Source of the DNA: Amoebophrya sp. A120
Taxonomy: Eukaryota > Sar > Dinophyceae > Syndiniales > Amoebophryaceae
Length of the DNA stretch: 64,000 nt
Direction of reading: 5' to 3'
Assembly: GCA_905178155.1 (NCBI GenBank)
Contig: CAJINV010000010.1
Coordinates: 3,802,587 to 3,866,586 of the forward strand
Part shown: piece by piece, positions 56,201 through 62,412 of the stretch
How the letters are laid out: each line of letters starts with the position of its first letter
Numbering within the stretch: position 1 is the stretch's first letter
The notes under the pieces: model-generated
The model's database searches: none
What the model was told of the DNA's origin: nothing
What the model saw: the letters and a program-made list of their open reading frames with translations, nothing else
Translations under genes and position numbers: made by a program

Positions 56201-58636
56201 TGTGGTTCCCATCACGGTGCGCGATGCTGTGCCGCAGCACCATCTAAAACGACGGCGCTGCGGCATTGCAGGTACAGACCCGAACCGGGGGTCAGGTAAT
56301 ACCTGACCCCCCGGGTCGAGTAAGTACCAGAGAGATCAGGAGCGTACCTTTGGGTCAGGAACGCCCCCCCTACTTCTTCCCCCACCCGCATATTTTTTTG
56401 GCGCTGAGCATATCAAATGCCCTGTTTGTTCTAGAATATTTAGGCCCCGGGGCGCTATTGAACTGGTAGGTACATTGTTGAACCGCGGGACCAGTTGAAC
56501 TGATACACATGGCAGAATATTTTGTATTGCAAAAATGCGCATGGGTGATCGTGACGAACTTTTTTTGTTTGATACCCGACCGACGACGACCAGTGGACAT
56601 TCCTCGCAGCAGAATACTATCAAATGCAAAAATGTCTGGGTCTGGAAGAATGCAACTTGTGATGCTCCCTTTGGATTCCAAAAAAATCTGTATTGCATGA
56701 CCAGCAAGAGGCGCCCAGTTTGTGCTACGCGGGGAGGGCATTTGTCATGCGGGATAGGCATCAGGAAGGCCTCCAGAAATATGTGATGCTAGATCATGCA
56801 TTACAGACATCCTGAGTCATGCAAAATATGCATGACAAAGACAAACTGGCAACCTTCCAGACCCAGACACTTTTACATTTGATAAATACTGGATCGAGAC
56901 CGCAAACGACAGGTGGATCTGGGGATCATGGAGATAACCATGAAAAAGACAATCAAGAACAATCTCAGCCCACCCTGCAGAGCCAGAAATCGCAGCAACT
57001 CGCGCTGCAAAACGCGAAGAAGATGCAGCTATGCTGTGCAGAAGTGATAAGTACTATTACTATATGATCGTAGTACGGTAGTAAGTACAAGTAGTACTTA
57101 CAGGACAAATTTCGAGTTCCTGGGCAGGAACCAAGAATCAGAATCAATTTGCGATGCTAAGTAAAAAATCAGAAAGAAGACCGGGAGAACTGTCATGCAG
57201 GTCTGCAAATACTACGTAGTACTATGAGTGTGATAGTACTTTTGTATTGCATAACGGCTTTCGGAAGAGGAAAAATCTTCCACGATCAGGGTCCTTGATG
57301 GCGGATTGCTACGCGTTGCAAATATGTCTGGGTCGTCGGGAACAGCCAAACTTGTGATGCTGCCTTTGGATGCTAAAAAAATCTGTATTGCATGAGCAGC
57401 AAGAGGAGTCAAAGAAATTTGGCTACGCGGAGTAGAGGGCATTTGTCATGCAGGATGCGCATTGGTAAGGGACCTGCTTTAATGCTATGGCATACATCAC
57501 AGACATCATGGATCATGGAAAATGTCCATGACAATCTTGTCCTCTTCCAGACCCTGACATATTTTCAGTTGATAACTGCGGTTGTTTAACGAGTTTGGAA
57601 AACAAGTTGTGAAGCAACCATATGGGATTCTCAAACGTTACATTCTCAACTGTTACATGATATGAGCCGCCAGACGATCAAGCTACCTCGCATGACAAAT
57701 CCCCGAATGGCCAATCAGCCCCTAAATCTGTGCCGAATTTGTGATGCGAGAGCTGCAAGCTTGCCCCTTTCACTGTTGCGGTTCTTGCATCACAAAGCCA
57801 TGCTACAGCTGAGAATGTAGTGTTTGAGAACGCCATAAACCAATCCCAGCGGCGGACGCGGAGATGTTTTTAACTCTCTCCATATCCTATGTAAAAACGT
57901 TCCCACGACCCCATAGTTGTCATGCAGGTTTGCAAGGACCACAGGAACATTTGTAATGCGCATCGACATGAGAAATTTGAATTTCTAGTCGTGTTTTGGC
58001 ATTTGTAATGCTGTAAACAGGATAAGGAGATGGAGTGCTGATGCGACTGTCCTTGCTAACCTGCACTGCAGTACAAAGACCAACTTGTCACTCATGGCTC
58101 CCAAATATTAAACTCCTGGGTTTGTGTTGCAGAGAGAGTTCGCATCTTGTTGACTATGGGGTGGGGACTTTTTTACTCAGGATACTCCAACCCCTTTTCC
58201 GGTGAGCGGGGGACGGACATCCACCGACTAGGGTCGCAGGTGAAAGAAGCGGCCATGCTGGCACCGGTAGGGATTGGGGCGGAGAAGAGTAATACGCATC
58301 GCAAATATCGTCCCTGGATGTCTGGAAGGATGCGAACTTGTGATGTGCATTTCACAACACACACAAAAAATCTCTCATGCAGAGGCAGCAAAAGATGCCC
58401 ATTTCTTGTCACCAAAATGGGGCGACATTTGTCATGCGGATTCGGCAATGCGAAAGCTTCTCGAAATCTGTGAAGATGCTAGGGCTTCCATGACAGACCT
58501 TCTGCGTCATGCAGAAACAGCATGACAAAAATCTGCACTCTTCCAGACCGGGACACTTTTGCATTTGATAAGTAACAGTGGGGCCATGTCGGTGGAGAAA
58601 CGAATCTCGATTCAGTCCGGGTTCACGGTGGGATGA
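41228..58636 (+). CDS. Long IQ-motif/coiled-coil protein, about 38 exons
   Basis: The frame starts at ATG 41228 (MAASIPLPEFVQAM) and ends at TGA 58634-58636 (SIQSGFTVG). Exons lie between the introners listed below and three GT-AG introns (48224, 53445, 54330). Counting the duplicated middle once gives about 1,050 residues. The first third is Ser/Met/Arg-rich and low-complexity (MTMSSLLSGAGTNMMNHGDH). The centre is helical: NMLANRLAELETAAAQLKHN, RTLRLYEETLRRALQAEERK, and an IQ-like stretch KIQQWWRVNFA that suggests calmodulin or EF-hand light-chain binding. Further helices (KRFLVWEKKFLAEKIRQQEY) lead to a tail ending VKEAAMLAPVGIGAEKSNSG. It may be a cytoskeletal or basal-body scaffold; that is a guess. 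Splice points around 45936-46178 are not settled. The duplication at 46216-53496 breaks the gene as assembled. Confidence 0.75.
41358..41577. mobile_element. Introner, family E, in IQ gene
   Basis: TIR TATCCAGGAAAAAACTGTAA against CACACTTTTTTGCCTGCATA. Flanks GACTT/CAGCT are weakly matched. Removal joins FAPST to SSRPLDSRG. Confidence 0.85.
41623..41939. mobile_element. Introner, family D, in IQ gene
   Basis: TIR TATCGTAGAGAAAAACCACC against GGGGGCTTTTTTCACTTTGGTA, diverged. Duplication GCCAT. Removal joins GSMRAM to YPASANL. Confidence 0.9.
41998..42318. mobile_element. Introner, family F, in IQ gene
   Basis: TIR TATTACAGTGAAAAGTGCCC against GGGCATTTTTCATTGTAATA. Duplication GTCTC. Removal joins NNELS to PRMRGRKK. 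Confidence 0.93.
42423..42685. mobile_element. Introner, family B (reverse), in IQ gene
   Basis: TIR TATCAAATGCAAAAATGTCT against AGACATTTTTGCAATGCATA. Duplication ATCGC. Removal joins SNGKS to QDAFHSKRK. Confidence 0.93.
42734..43039. mobile_element. Introner, family G, in IQ gene
   Basis: TIR TATGGATGTGTCAGGATCGA against CGATTCTGACACTTCCATA. Duplication TTCTA. Removal joins KTNKSF to YPSPLKSL. Confidence 0.93.
43162..43311. mobile_element. Introner, family C, in IQ gene
   Basis: TIR TATGAATTGCAATAGTATCG against CGATACTTTTGCACAGGATA. Duplication TCCCC. Removal joins STTPSP to GKRGRTTT. Confidence 0.93.
43365..43626. mobile_element. Introner, family B (reverse), in IQ gene
   Basis: TIR TATCAACTGTAAAAATGTCT against AGACATTTTTACATTTGATA. 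Duplication GACGT. Removal joins SFGEDV to MMNKSQSQ. Confidence 0.93.
43701..44011. mobile_element. Introner, family D, in IQ gene (reference copy)
   Basis: Nearly perfect TIRs: TATCAAAAGGAAA then AATCCCCCCTCCCCATATC, mirrored at the right by GATATGGGGAGGGGGGATTT then TTCTTTTTGATA. Duplication ATGAC. Removal joins PQRSMT to MSSLLSG. Confidence 0.95.
44234..44392. mobile_element. Introner, family C, in IQ gene
   Basis: TIR TATGAACAACTGCAAAAGTA against GCGATACTTTTGCACAGGATA. Duplication GAGCT/GAACT. Removal joins QSVSPRA to SAVRMRG. Confidence 0.9.
44445..44727. mobile_element. Introner, family A (reverse), in IQ gene
   Basis: TIR TATTCCGAGTAAAAACATCT against GCATGTTTTTACATAGGATA. Duplication GCGAT/GCAAT. 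Removal joins FSDEMTA to MDAGCQY. The interior is reverse-oriented relative to most family A copies. Confidence 0.9.
44905..45054. mobile_element. Introner, family C, in IQ gene
   Basis: TIR TATCCTGCGCAAAAGTATCC against GGTGCTTTTGCATTCCACC, so the right end has lost the usual ATA. Duplication GGTTA. Removal joins NMLANR to LAELETAAA. Confidence 0.88.
45106..45384. mobile_element. Introner, family A (reverse), in IQ gene
   Basis: TIR TATCCTGAGTAAAAACGTAC against GTACGTTTTTACTCAGGATA. Duplication AACAG. Removal joins LKHNLT to AFDPLGKRG. Confidence 0.94.
45612..45875. mobile_element. Introner, family B (forward), in IQ gene
   Basis: TIR TATCAACTGCAAAAATGTCT against AGACATTTTTGCATTTGATA. Duplication GAACA. 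Removal joins FVQELN to KTRQSANL. Confidence 0.94.
45936..46178. mobile_element. Introner, family H, in IQ gene, boundaries uncertain
   Basis: TIR CTCAGGTGTTGTTCCAATCT then CAAACGTTACAATAG, mirrored by CTATTGCAACGTTTGAGATT then GTAACACCTGAG. This copy does not begin with TAT and the flanks share only CCG. The downstream open frame (VILFKSEDCPRPQTRQKQL) needs a splice slightly off the TIR ends, for example an acceptor at CTGAG. Confidence 0.75.
46241..46413. mobile_element. Introner, family J, in IQ gene
   Basis: TIR TATGGAACCAAAAAAGTTCG then TCACGATCA, mirrored by TGACTATGACGAACTTTTTT then CACGCGATA. Duplication TTGCA. Removal joins TRQKQLQ to DKAVRRKSK. Confidence 0.9.
46464..46735. mobile_element. 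Introner, family B (forward), in IQ gene
   Basis: TIR TATGAAGTGCAAATATGTCT against AGACATATTTGCAATGCATA. Duplication GGGCA. Removal joins LIATRA to RKIQLLSSEY. Confidence 0.93.
46846..47136. mobile_element. Introner, family A, in IQ gene
   Basis: TIR TATCATATGTAAAAACGTTC against GATATTTTTACTCAGGATA. Duplication CGCGG. Removal joins RKKSPR to RDLYSAAAM. Confidence 0.93.
47244..47504. mobile_element. Introner, family B (forward), in IQ gene
   Basis: TIR TATCAACTGTAAAAATGTCT against AGACATTTTTGCATTTGATA. Duplication GCCAC. Removal joins STRGSH to QISTITAGG. Confidence 0.94.
47542..47821. mobile_element. Introner, family B (forward), in IQ gene
   Basis: TIR TATCAAATGCAAAAATGTCT against CGACATTTTTGCATTTGATA. 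Flanks CACAG/CGCGG match at three of five positions. Removal joins TAGGHS to EFDQFPPTP. Confidence 0.9.
47935..48185. mobile_element. Introner, family B (reverse), in IQ gene
   Basis: TIR TATGGATTGTAAAAATGTCT against AGACATTTTTGCATTTGATA. Duplication TTCTC. Removal joins MHFIKFS to DENQMLCGW. Confidence 0.94.
48224..48655 (+). other. Canonical GT-AG intron containing an intact family A introner
   Basis: Donor ATGAG|GTAAGA and acceptor AACTCAG|GATCGT join CGWMR to IVAATNALTEL. Only about 145 bp before the introner and 9 bp after it belong to the original intron. Confidence 0.85.
48368..48646. mobile_element. Introner, family A, nested in a GT-AG intron
   Basis: TIR TATCCTGAGTAAAAACGTAC against GTACGTTTTTACTCAGGATA. 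GCAA flanks both sides (CGCAA/GCAAC). It lies inside an ordinary intron rather than splitting an exon. Confidence 0.88.
48872..49039. mobile_element. Introner, family C, in IQ gene
   Basis: TIR TATCCTGTGCAAAAGCATCG against GCGATATGTTTGCATCTCATA. Duplication TGGTT. Removal joins PWRFLWF to STHRFLG. Confidence 0.92.
49087..49340. mobile_element. Introner, family B (reverse), in IQ gene
   Basis: TIR TATCAAATGCAAACATATCT against GATCGATATTTGCATTTGATC. Duplication CAACA/CACCA. Removal joins CVKIQ to QWWRVNF, rebuilding the IQ-like motif. Confidence 0.9.
49397..49605. mobile_element. Introner, family E, in IQ gene
   Basis: TIR TATCCAAGAAAAAAACGTTG against CAATGTTTTTTTCTTGCATA. Duplication GTGTC. 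Removal joins AFKQVS to KRFLVWEKK. Confidence 0.94.
49856..49856. other. Single N between two duplicated blocks
   Basis: Some scaffolders write one N where two contigs are placed next to each other with a predicted overlap that was not merged. It sits exactly at the junction of the 3,640-bp duplication. Confidence 0.9.
49857..53496. repeat. Second copy of the 3,640-bp direct duplication
   Basis: Same content as 46216-49855 plus 3641. It carries introners at 49882-50054 (J), 50105-50376 (B), 50487-50777 (A), 50885-51145, 51183-51462 and 51576-51826 (B), 52009-52287 (A, nested), 52513-52680 (C), 52728-52981 (B) and 53038-53246 (E). This copy continues naturally into the downstream exons, while the first copy ends at the N, so the real gene probably has one copy. 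Confidence 0.92.
53445..53591 (+). other. Canonical GT-AG intron
   Basis: Donor ACGGCG|GTATAA and acceptor CTCACCCAG|GCTCTC, phase 0, join MDEKTA to ALLMAPKER. The first 52 bp are also present at 49804-49855 in the duplicate. Confidence 0.8.
53621..53889. mobile_element. Introner, family B (forward), in IQ gene
   Basis: TIR TATCGAATGCAAATATGTCT against AGACATTTTTGCGTTTGATA. Duplication CGTGA. Removal joins MAPKER to EDFVRKDLY. Confidence 0.94.
53951..54259. mobile_element. Introner, family A, in IQ gene
   Basis: TIR TATCCTGCGTAAAAACTACG against CCCGTTTTTACATAGGATA. Duplication CGAAG. Removal joins LAVHGE to GRVMINEYL. Confidence 0.93.
54330..54707 (+). other. Canonical GT-AG intron containing an intact family C introner
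   Basis: Donor GCGATG|GTATAA and acceptor TCACGACAG|AAATTC join ASKQAM to KFLGQSSKG. Confidence 0.85.
54349..54497. mobile_element. Introner, family C, nested in a GT-AG intron
   Basis: TIR TATGAATTGCAAGAGTATCG against CGATACTTTTGCACAGGATA. Perfect flanking duplication GCTAT, showing insertion into an existing intron. Confidence 0.93.
54778..55037. mobile_element. Introner, family B (reverse), in IQ gene
   Basis: TIR TATCAACTGCAAAAATGTAG then TCTTGGTCTGG, against AGACATATTTGCATTTGATA. Duplication CCTCC/CCTGC. Removal joins FLPSYL to PREDQIAEL. Confidence 0.9.
55076..55223. mobile_element. Introner, family C, in IQ gene
   Basis: TIR TATCCTGTGCAAAAGCATCT against CGATACTTTTGCACAGGATA. Duplication CTCGA. 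Removal joins IAELVS to NSMKALAEL. Confidence 0.93.
55315..56574. mobile_element. Introner, family J, enlarged to 1,260 bp
   Basis: TIR TATGGAAAGAAAAAAGTTTG then TTACAGTCAC, mirrored by GATCGTGACGAACTTTTTTT then GTTTGATA. Duplication CCCGG/CCCGA. Removal joins RESESSR to PTTTSGHSS. It is about 1.1 kb longer than the 173-bp family J copy; the extra DNA includes a 66-bp tandem repeat with GC alternations (55913-56030) and no clear flanking duplication of its own. Confidence 0.82.
55913..56030. repeat. Tandem repeat with alternating GC tract
   Basis: Two copies, about 66 bp apart, of CAGGCGCAAGCGRCTCTTTT followed by a run of GC alternation and GATTTTGGTTTGTGGGG. The GC alternation could adopt Z-DNA. 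It lies inside the enlarged family J introner. Confidence 0.85.
56618..56884. mobile_element. Introner, family B (forward), in IQ gene
   Basis: TIR TATCAAATGCAAAAATGTCT against AGACACTTTTACATTTGATA. Duplication AATAC. Removal joins SSQQNT to GSRPQTTGG. Confidence 0.93.
57030..57253. mobile_element. Introner, diverged family C, in IQ gene
   Basis: TIR TATGCTGTGCAGAAGTGATA then AGTACTATTAC, against GATAGTACTTTTGTATTGCATA. Flanks GCAGC/ACGGC match at three of five positions. Removal joins AKKMQL to SEEEKSST. Confidence 0.82.
57310..57574. mobile_element. Introner, family B (forward), in IQ gene
   Basis: TIR TACGCGTTGCAAATATGTCT against TGACATATTTTCAGTTGATA. Duplication ATTGC/ACTGC. Removal joins VLDGGL to RLFNEFGK. 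Confidence 0.9.
57621..57837. mobile_element. Introner, family H, in IQ gene
   Basis: TIR TATGGGATTCTCAAACGTTA then CATTCTC, against GAGAATGTAGTGTTTGAGAA then CGCCATA. Duplication AACCA. Removal joins QVVKQP to IPAADAEMF. It shares the CTCAAACGTTAC core with 45936-46178. Confidence 0.9.
57883..58184. mobile_element. Introner, family A (reverse), in IQ gene
   Basis: TIR TATCCTATGTAAAAACGTTC against GGACTTTTTTACTCAGGATA. Duplication CTCCA. Removal joins MFLTLS to NPFSGERG. Confidence 0.93.
58293..58570. mobile_element. Introner, family B (forward), in IQ gene
   Basis: TIR TACGCATCGCAAATATCGTC then CCTGGATGTCTGGAAG, against CTTCCAGACCGGGACACTTT then TGCATTTGATA. Duplication AGTAA. Removal joins AEKSN to SGAMSVEKR. 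Confidence 0.9.
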
Positions 58637-58654
58637 TTGTAGGGGGGATCGTGT

Positions 58655-58800
58655 TATGCACTGCAAAAGTATCGTACTCGTATTGCAATCATGCATTACA
58701 AATCTTCTTTTTCAGCTGCATCTGCATTACAGGTTTTTATTTCTCATGCTGAGGAAATTTGTAATGCATTTATACGAGTGCGATTCTTTTGCAGTTTATA
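58655..58800. mobile_element. Family C element just after the IQ gene stop
   Basis: TIR TATGCACTGCAAAAGTATCG against GCGATTCTTTTGCAGTTTATA. It begins 18 bp after the TGA, so it lies in the 3' UTR or flank. No clear 5-bp duplication. Confidence 0.85.
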
Positions 58801-59508
58801 GTTATACGTGTGGTCGTTCATCTTCTCTGGCGTAAAAAATTAAAATTTTACAAAATTGAGTTTAGCATCCTGTGTTTCAAATGTACCACCTATGAAATTC
58901 ATCTCTCTTCTCGAGTTTCGACGTAATCACGGTTTTCACAAGATAAAGCCTCAACTGTCTAGGTTCCTGTAGTTGTAATCAATCTAGACGGATAAGTACT
59001 GAAGTACTAAAACAACTGCTTTACTTAATACTAGCCTCTTGACGCGGGCGTCCAGGACGCCCGCTGGGCTAGTAGATTTAAAAATAATTCTAAAGGTGGT
59101 TATGTGTTTAGAAGGTTTGGCGTGGGGTCGAGTAGAATGCGGCTAGAAGGTTGAAAAGTATATATAACGCTGCCTGTCCCGAGGAAGATCGTTGCCGCGC
59201 CTGCGCTTGCCCTAGCGGCCTCGCCGCTTTAACGCCTTTTGCGGTCCGGCGTCCAGGACGCCGGCCCGCCGTCAGCCCTTTAGCCGCACGCGGCAAGCAA
59301 AGCGAGGGGGCCAGTTGCGAAGCTTATTCTGATCTGGGGCGGCTTCGGCGGCCGGCGTAAAGAAAACCCCCGCCCCTGGATGGGGATGGGACTCACGCTT
59401 CCGGGGGCTTGTTTGCGCGGTTTTGCCTCGCGCCCCCCCGCCCATGGCATGCACCAGAAGCCGAGGGGCAAAAGCGTGCGCGAGAAAAGTGGTTGAAGCC
59501 GGATAGGA
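58801..59508. other. Gene-free flank with two GC palindromes
   Basis: No gene is recognised. Two short inverted repeats share the core GGCGTCCAGGACGCC: GCGGGCGTCCAGGACGCCCG (59044-59064) and CCGGCGTCCAGGACGCCGG (59246-59264). Sequence becomes GC-rich towards the satellite. Confidence 0.6.
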
Positions 59509-59547
59509 NNNNNNNNNNNNNNNNNNNNNNNNNNNNNNNNNNNNNNN
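59509..59547. other. Assembly gap, 39 N
   Basis: The gap lies at the left edge of the satellite. Both flanks carry the word GGCAAAAGCGTGC, so repeat content probably caused the break. Confidence 0.99.
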
Positions 59548-59559
59548 CCGAGAGGCAAA

Positions 59560-62412
59560 AGCGTGCCCGGCCGGAACGAAAGAGGTGGCAAAAGGTGACT
59601 GCCTGGAAGCTCTTGGCCATCACTCTTGCTCGGTTGCCCGACCGGAAAGTGATGAGCAAAAGTGATGGCCATGGAGCACTTGGCAAATACTTTTGCGCGA
59701 CCCGACCCGAAAGTGGTGGCCGCGGAGCTCTTGGCCAACACTTTTGCCCGCGCGGGAAGAAAGAAAGTGGCTGAGTGATGGCCGAAAATGACGGCCAGGG
59801 AGCTCTTGGCCATCACTTTCGCCCGACCGTGCCGGAAGGCGATGGCCAAAAGCGATGGCCCGCGCAGGGAGCTCTTGGCCACCACTTTTGCCCGCCCGGA
59901 ACGAAAGTGATGGCCAACGAGCGAAAGTCGATGGCTGGCCACGGAGCTCTCGGCCATCATTTTTGCCCGACCGGAAATGGATGAGCAGGGAGCTCATGGT
60001 CATCATTTTTGCCCGACCGGAAAGCGATGGCCGGAAGTGATGGCCGAGGACTTTCGCATGCCCGGGCGAAAAGCGGTGGCAGCGGAACTACTGGCCAACA
60101 CTTTTGCCCGACAGGAAAGGAAGCGCTGGGCAAAAGTAATGGCCAAGGAAAGAGCCCTTGGCCACCACTTTTGCCCATCCGGAAAGTGATGGGCAAAAGT
60201 TAAAGCGATGGCCAAGGAGTTGTCGCCATTGTTTTTCTTTGCCCGGCCGAAAAGTGATGGCCAGGGAGCTTCTGGCCATCACTTTTGCCCGACCGGAAAG
60301 CGATGGCAAAAAGTGGTGGCCGCGGAGTTCTTGGCCACCACCCTTGCCCGACCGGAAAGCGATAGCCACAATCGCTTTCGCTCGAGCGAAACAAAAGCGA
60401 TGGCCGCGAGGCTCTTGGCCAGCCATCACCTTTGCCCGGCCGAGAGGCGATCGATGGCCACTTTGACGGCCAGGGAGCTCTTGGCCATCATGTGTGCCCG
60501 GCCGAAAGGCGACGCCCGAGGAGTTCTTCGCCATCAATTTTGCCAGGCCGGAAAGCGATGGGTGGCCAGGGAGCTCTTGGCCATCCCTTTTGCCCGACAG
60601 GAAAGCGATTGCCAGCCAAAAGTGATCGGCGGCCAGGGGGGTCTTGGCCATTACTTTGGCCCGAGCGAAAAGTGGCCACTTTTGCCCGAACGGAAAGCGA
60701 TGCATGCCCCAGCAGCTCCTGGCCATCATTTTCGCCCGACTCCTGGCCACCACTTTTGCCCGGCCGGAAAGTGATGGCCAAAAGTTTCACTTTTGCCCGA
60801 CCGGAGGTGGTGGCCAAGGAGCCCGTCGCCGCCCGTCACTTTTGCCAGCCCAGCCCGGCCGGGCAAGGTACGGAGCTTTTGGCCATCACTTTTGGCCGCC
60901 CGGAAACTGGTGGCAAAAAATGATCGCCGCGGAGTTCTTGGCCACCATTTTTGCCCGCCCCGGCCGGAAAGCGATGGCCAAAAGTTATTGCCAAGGAGCC
61001 CCGGGCCATCACTTTTGTCCGTCCCGAAAGTGCTCTTGGCCTCCACTTTGTTTTGCTCGGCGGGCCCACCGGAAAGTGGGGGCCAAGCTCTTGGCCACCA
61101 CTTTTGCCCGGGCGGCCGGAAAGTGATGGCCAAAAGTTAGTTTCAACTTTGCTCGACCGGAGGTGATGGCCAAGGAGCCCTTCGCCGTCACTTTTGCCCC
61201 GCCCGGCTGGGCTAGGAGCTTCTGACCATCGCTTTTGCCCGCCCGGAAAGTGGTGGCCAAACGTGATCGCTGCGAAGTTCTTGGCCACAACTTTTGCTCG
61301 GCCGGAAAATGATGGCCGGGGAGCTCTTGTCCATCACTTTTGCCCGGGCGAAAAGCGATGGCCAAAAGTGATGGCCAAGCAGCTCTCGGCCACCACTTTT
61401 GCCCGATCGGAAAGTGATGGCCAAGGAGCTTTCGCCCCTCACTTTTGCCCGACCGGAAGCAAAGCGATGGCCGCCAAAAGTAGTGGCCGAGGAGCTGCTG
61501 TTGGGTGGCCATCACCTTGCTCGCCCGGGCGGAAGGTCATGGATGGCCAAGGAACTCCTGGCCGCCATTTTTGCCGGGGGGGACAGGAAGTAACGTTTGC
61601 TCGACCGGAAAGCGATGGCCAGGGGGCTCCTGGCCCTCACTCTTGCCCGGCCGGAAGGTGATGGCCAAGCAACCAAGGAGCTCGCAGCCCTCACTTTTGC
61701 CCGAAAGAAAAGTGGCGGCCAAGGGGCTCCTGGCCGCGCCGTCACTTTTGGTTGCCCGAAGGGAAATTGATGGCCAAGGGTCTCCCTGCCGTTACTTTTG
61801 CCCGACCGGAGAGTGATGTCCAAAAGCGGCGCCCATCCAAGGAGCTCTTCTTGGCCACCAATTTTGCCTGAGCGAGCGAAAATTGATGGCCATGGAACTC
61901 TTGGCCAGCCATCACATTTGCCCGATCGGGAAGTGATGGCCCAGGGGAGGCTTTTGGCCATCGCTTTGGCCCGGCGGGCCGGAAAATGGTGGCCCAGGAG
62001 GAGCGCCTGCCTATTACTTTTGCTGGACCCGACCGGCAAAGTGATGGCCAAAAATGATGGTCAAGGGGCTCGCGGCCGTCACTTTTGCGCCGCCCGTCCG
62101 CGAAGTGATGGCCAAGGACCCCTGGGCCATCGCTTTGCCCGGCGACCGGAAACGATGGCCCACCCAGGAGGCGCTCTTGGCCACCACTTTGGCCCGGCCG
62201 GAACGAAAGTGACGGCCAAGGAGCCCGCGCCCCATGCCCGAGTAAAAAGTGATGGCCGAGGAGCTTCTGGCCACCACTTTTGCCCGAGCGAAAAGCAAGG
62301 GCAAAAAGTGATGGCCAAGGAGCTCCCGGCCATCACTTTTGCCCGAGCGAAGGCAAAGGGATGGCCAGGAAGCTTTTTGCCATCACTTTTGCCATGCCGG
62401 AAAGTGATGGCC
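59560..62412. repeat. Satellite of near-palindromic units centred on GAGCTC
   Basis: About 2.85 kb is built from several dozen degenerate units of about 55-65 bp. The consensus arm is AAAGTGATGGCCAAGGAGCT and continues CTTGGCCATCACTTT, so each unit is close to its own reverse complement. Linkers are versions of TGCCCGACCGGAAAG. Many units vary by substitutions, and some contain two GATGGCCAAAAGTGATGGCC blocks. Long open frames cross it on both strands because the unit lacks stops; they are not genes. Its role is unknown. Confidence 0.9.

Noticed and set aside
55193-56243. Long minus-strand open frames of 264-311 codons
   Set aside because: They lie across the enlarged family J introner and its GC-alternating repeats, with Arg/Ala/Ser-rich low-complexity translations and no family signature.
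888-58500. Recurrent peptides such as CKNVWVWK and PDPDIFAFD in many small open frames
   Set aside because: They are translations of the family B terminal inverted repeats on either strand, not a protein family.
59560-62412. CRISPR array
   Set aside because: Units are adjacent, degenerate and palindromic with no unique spacers, and the genome is eukaryotic.
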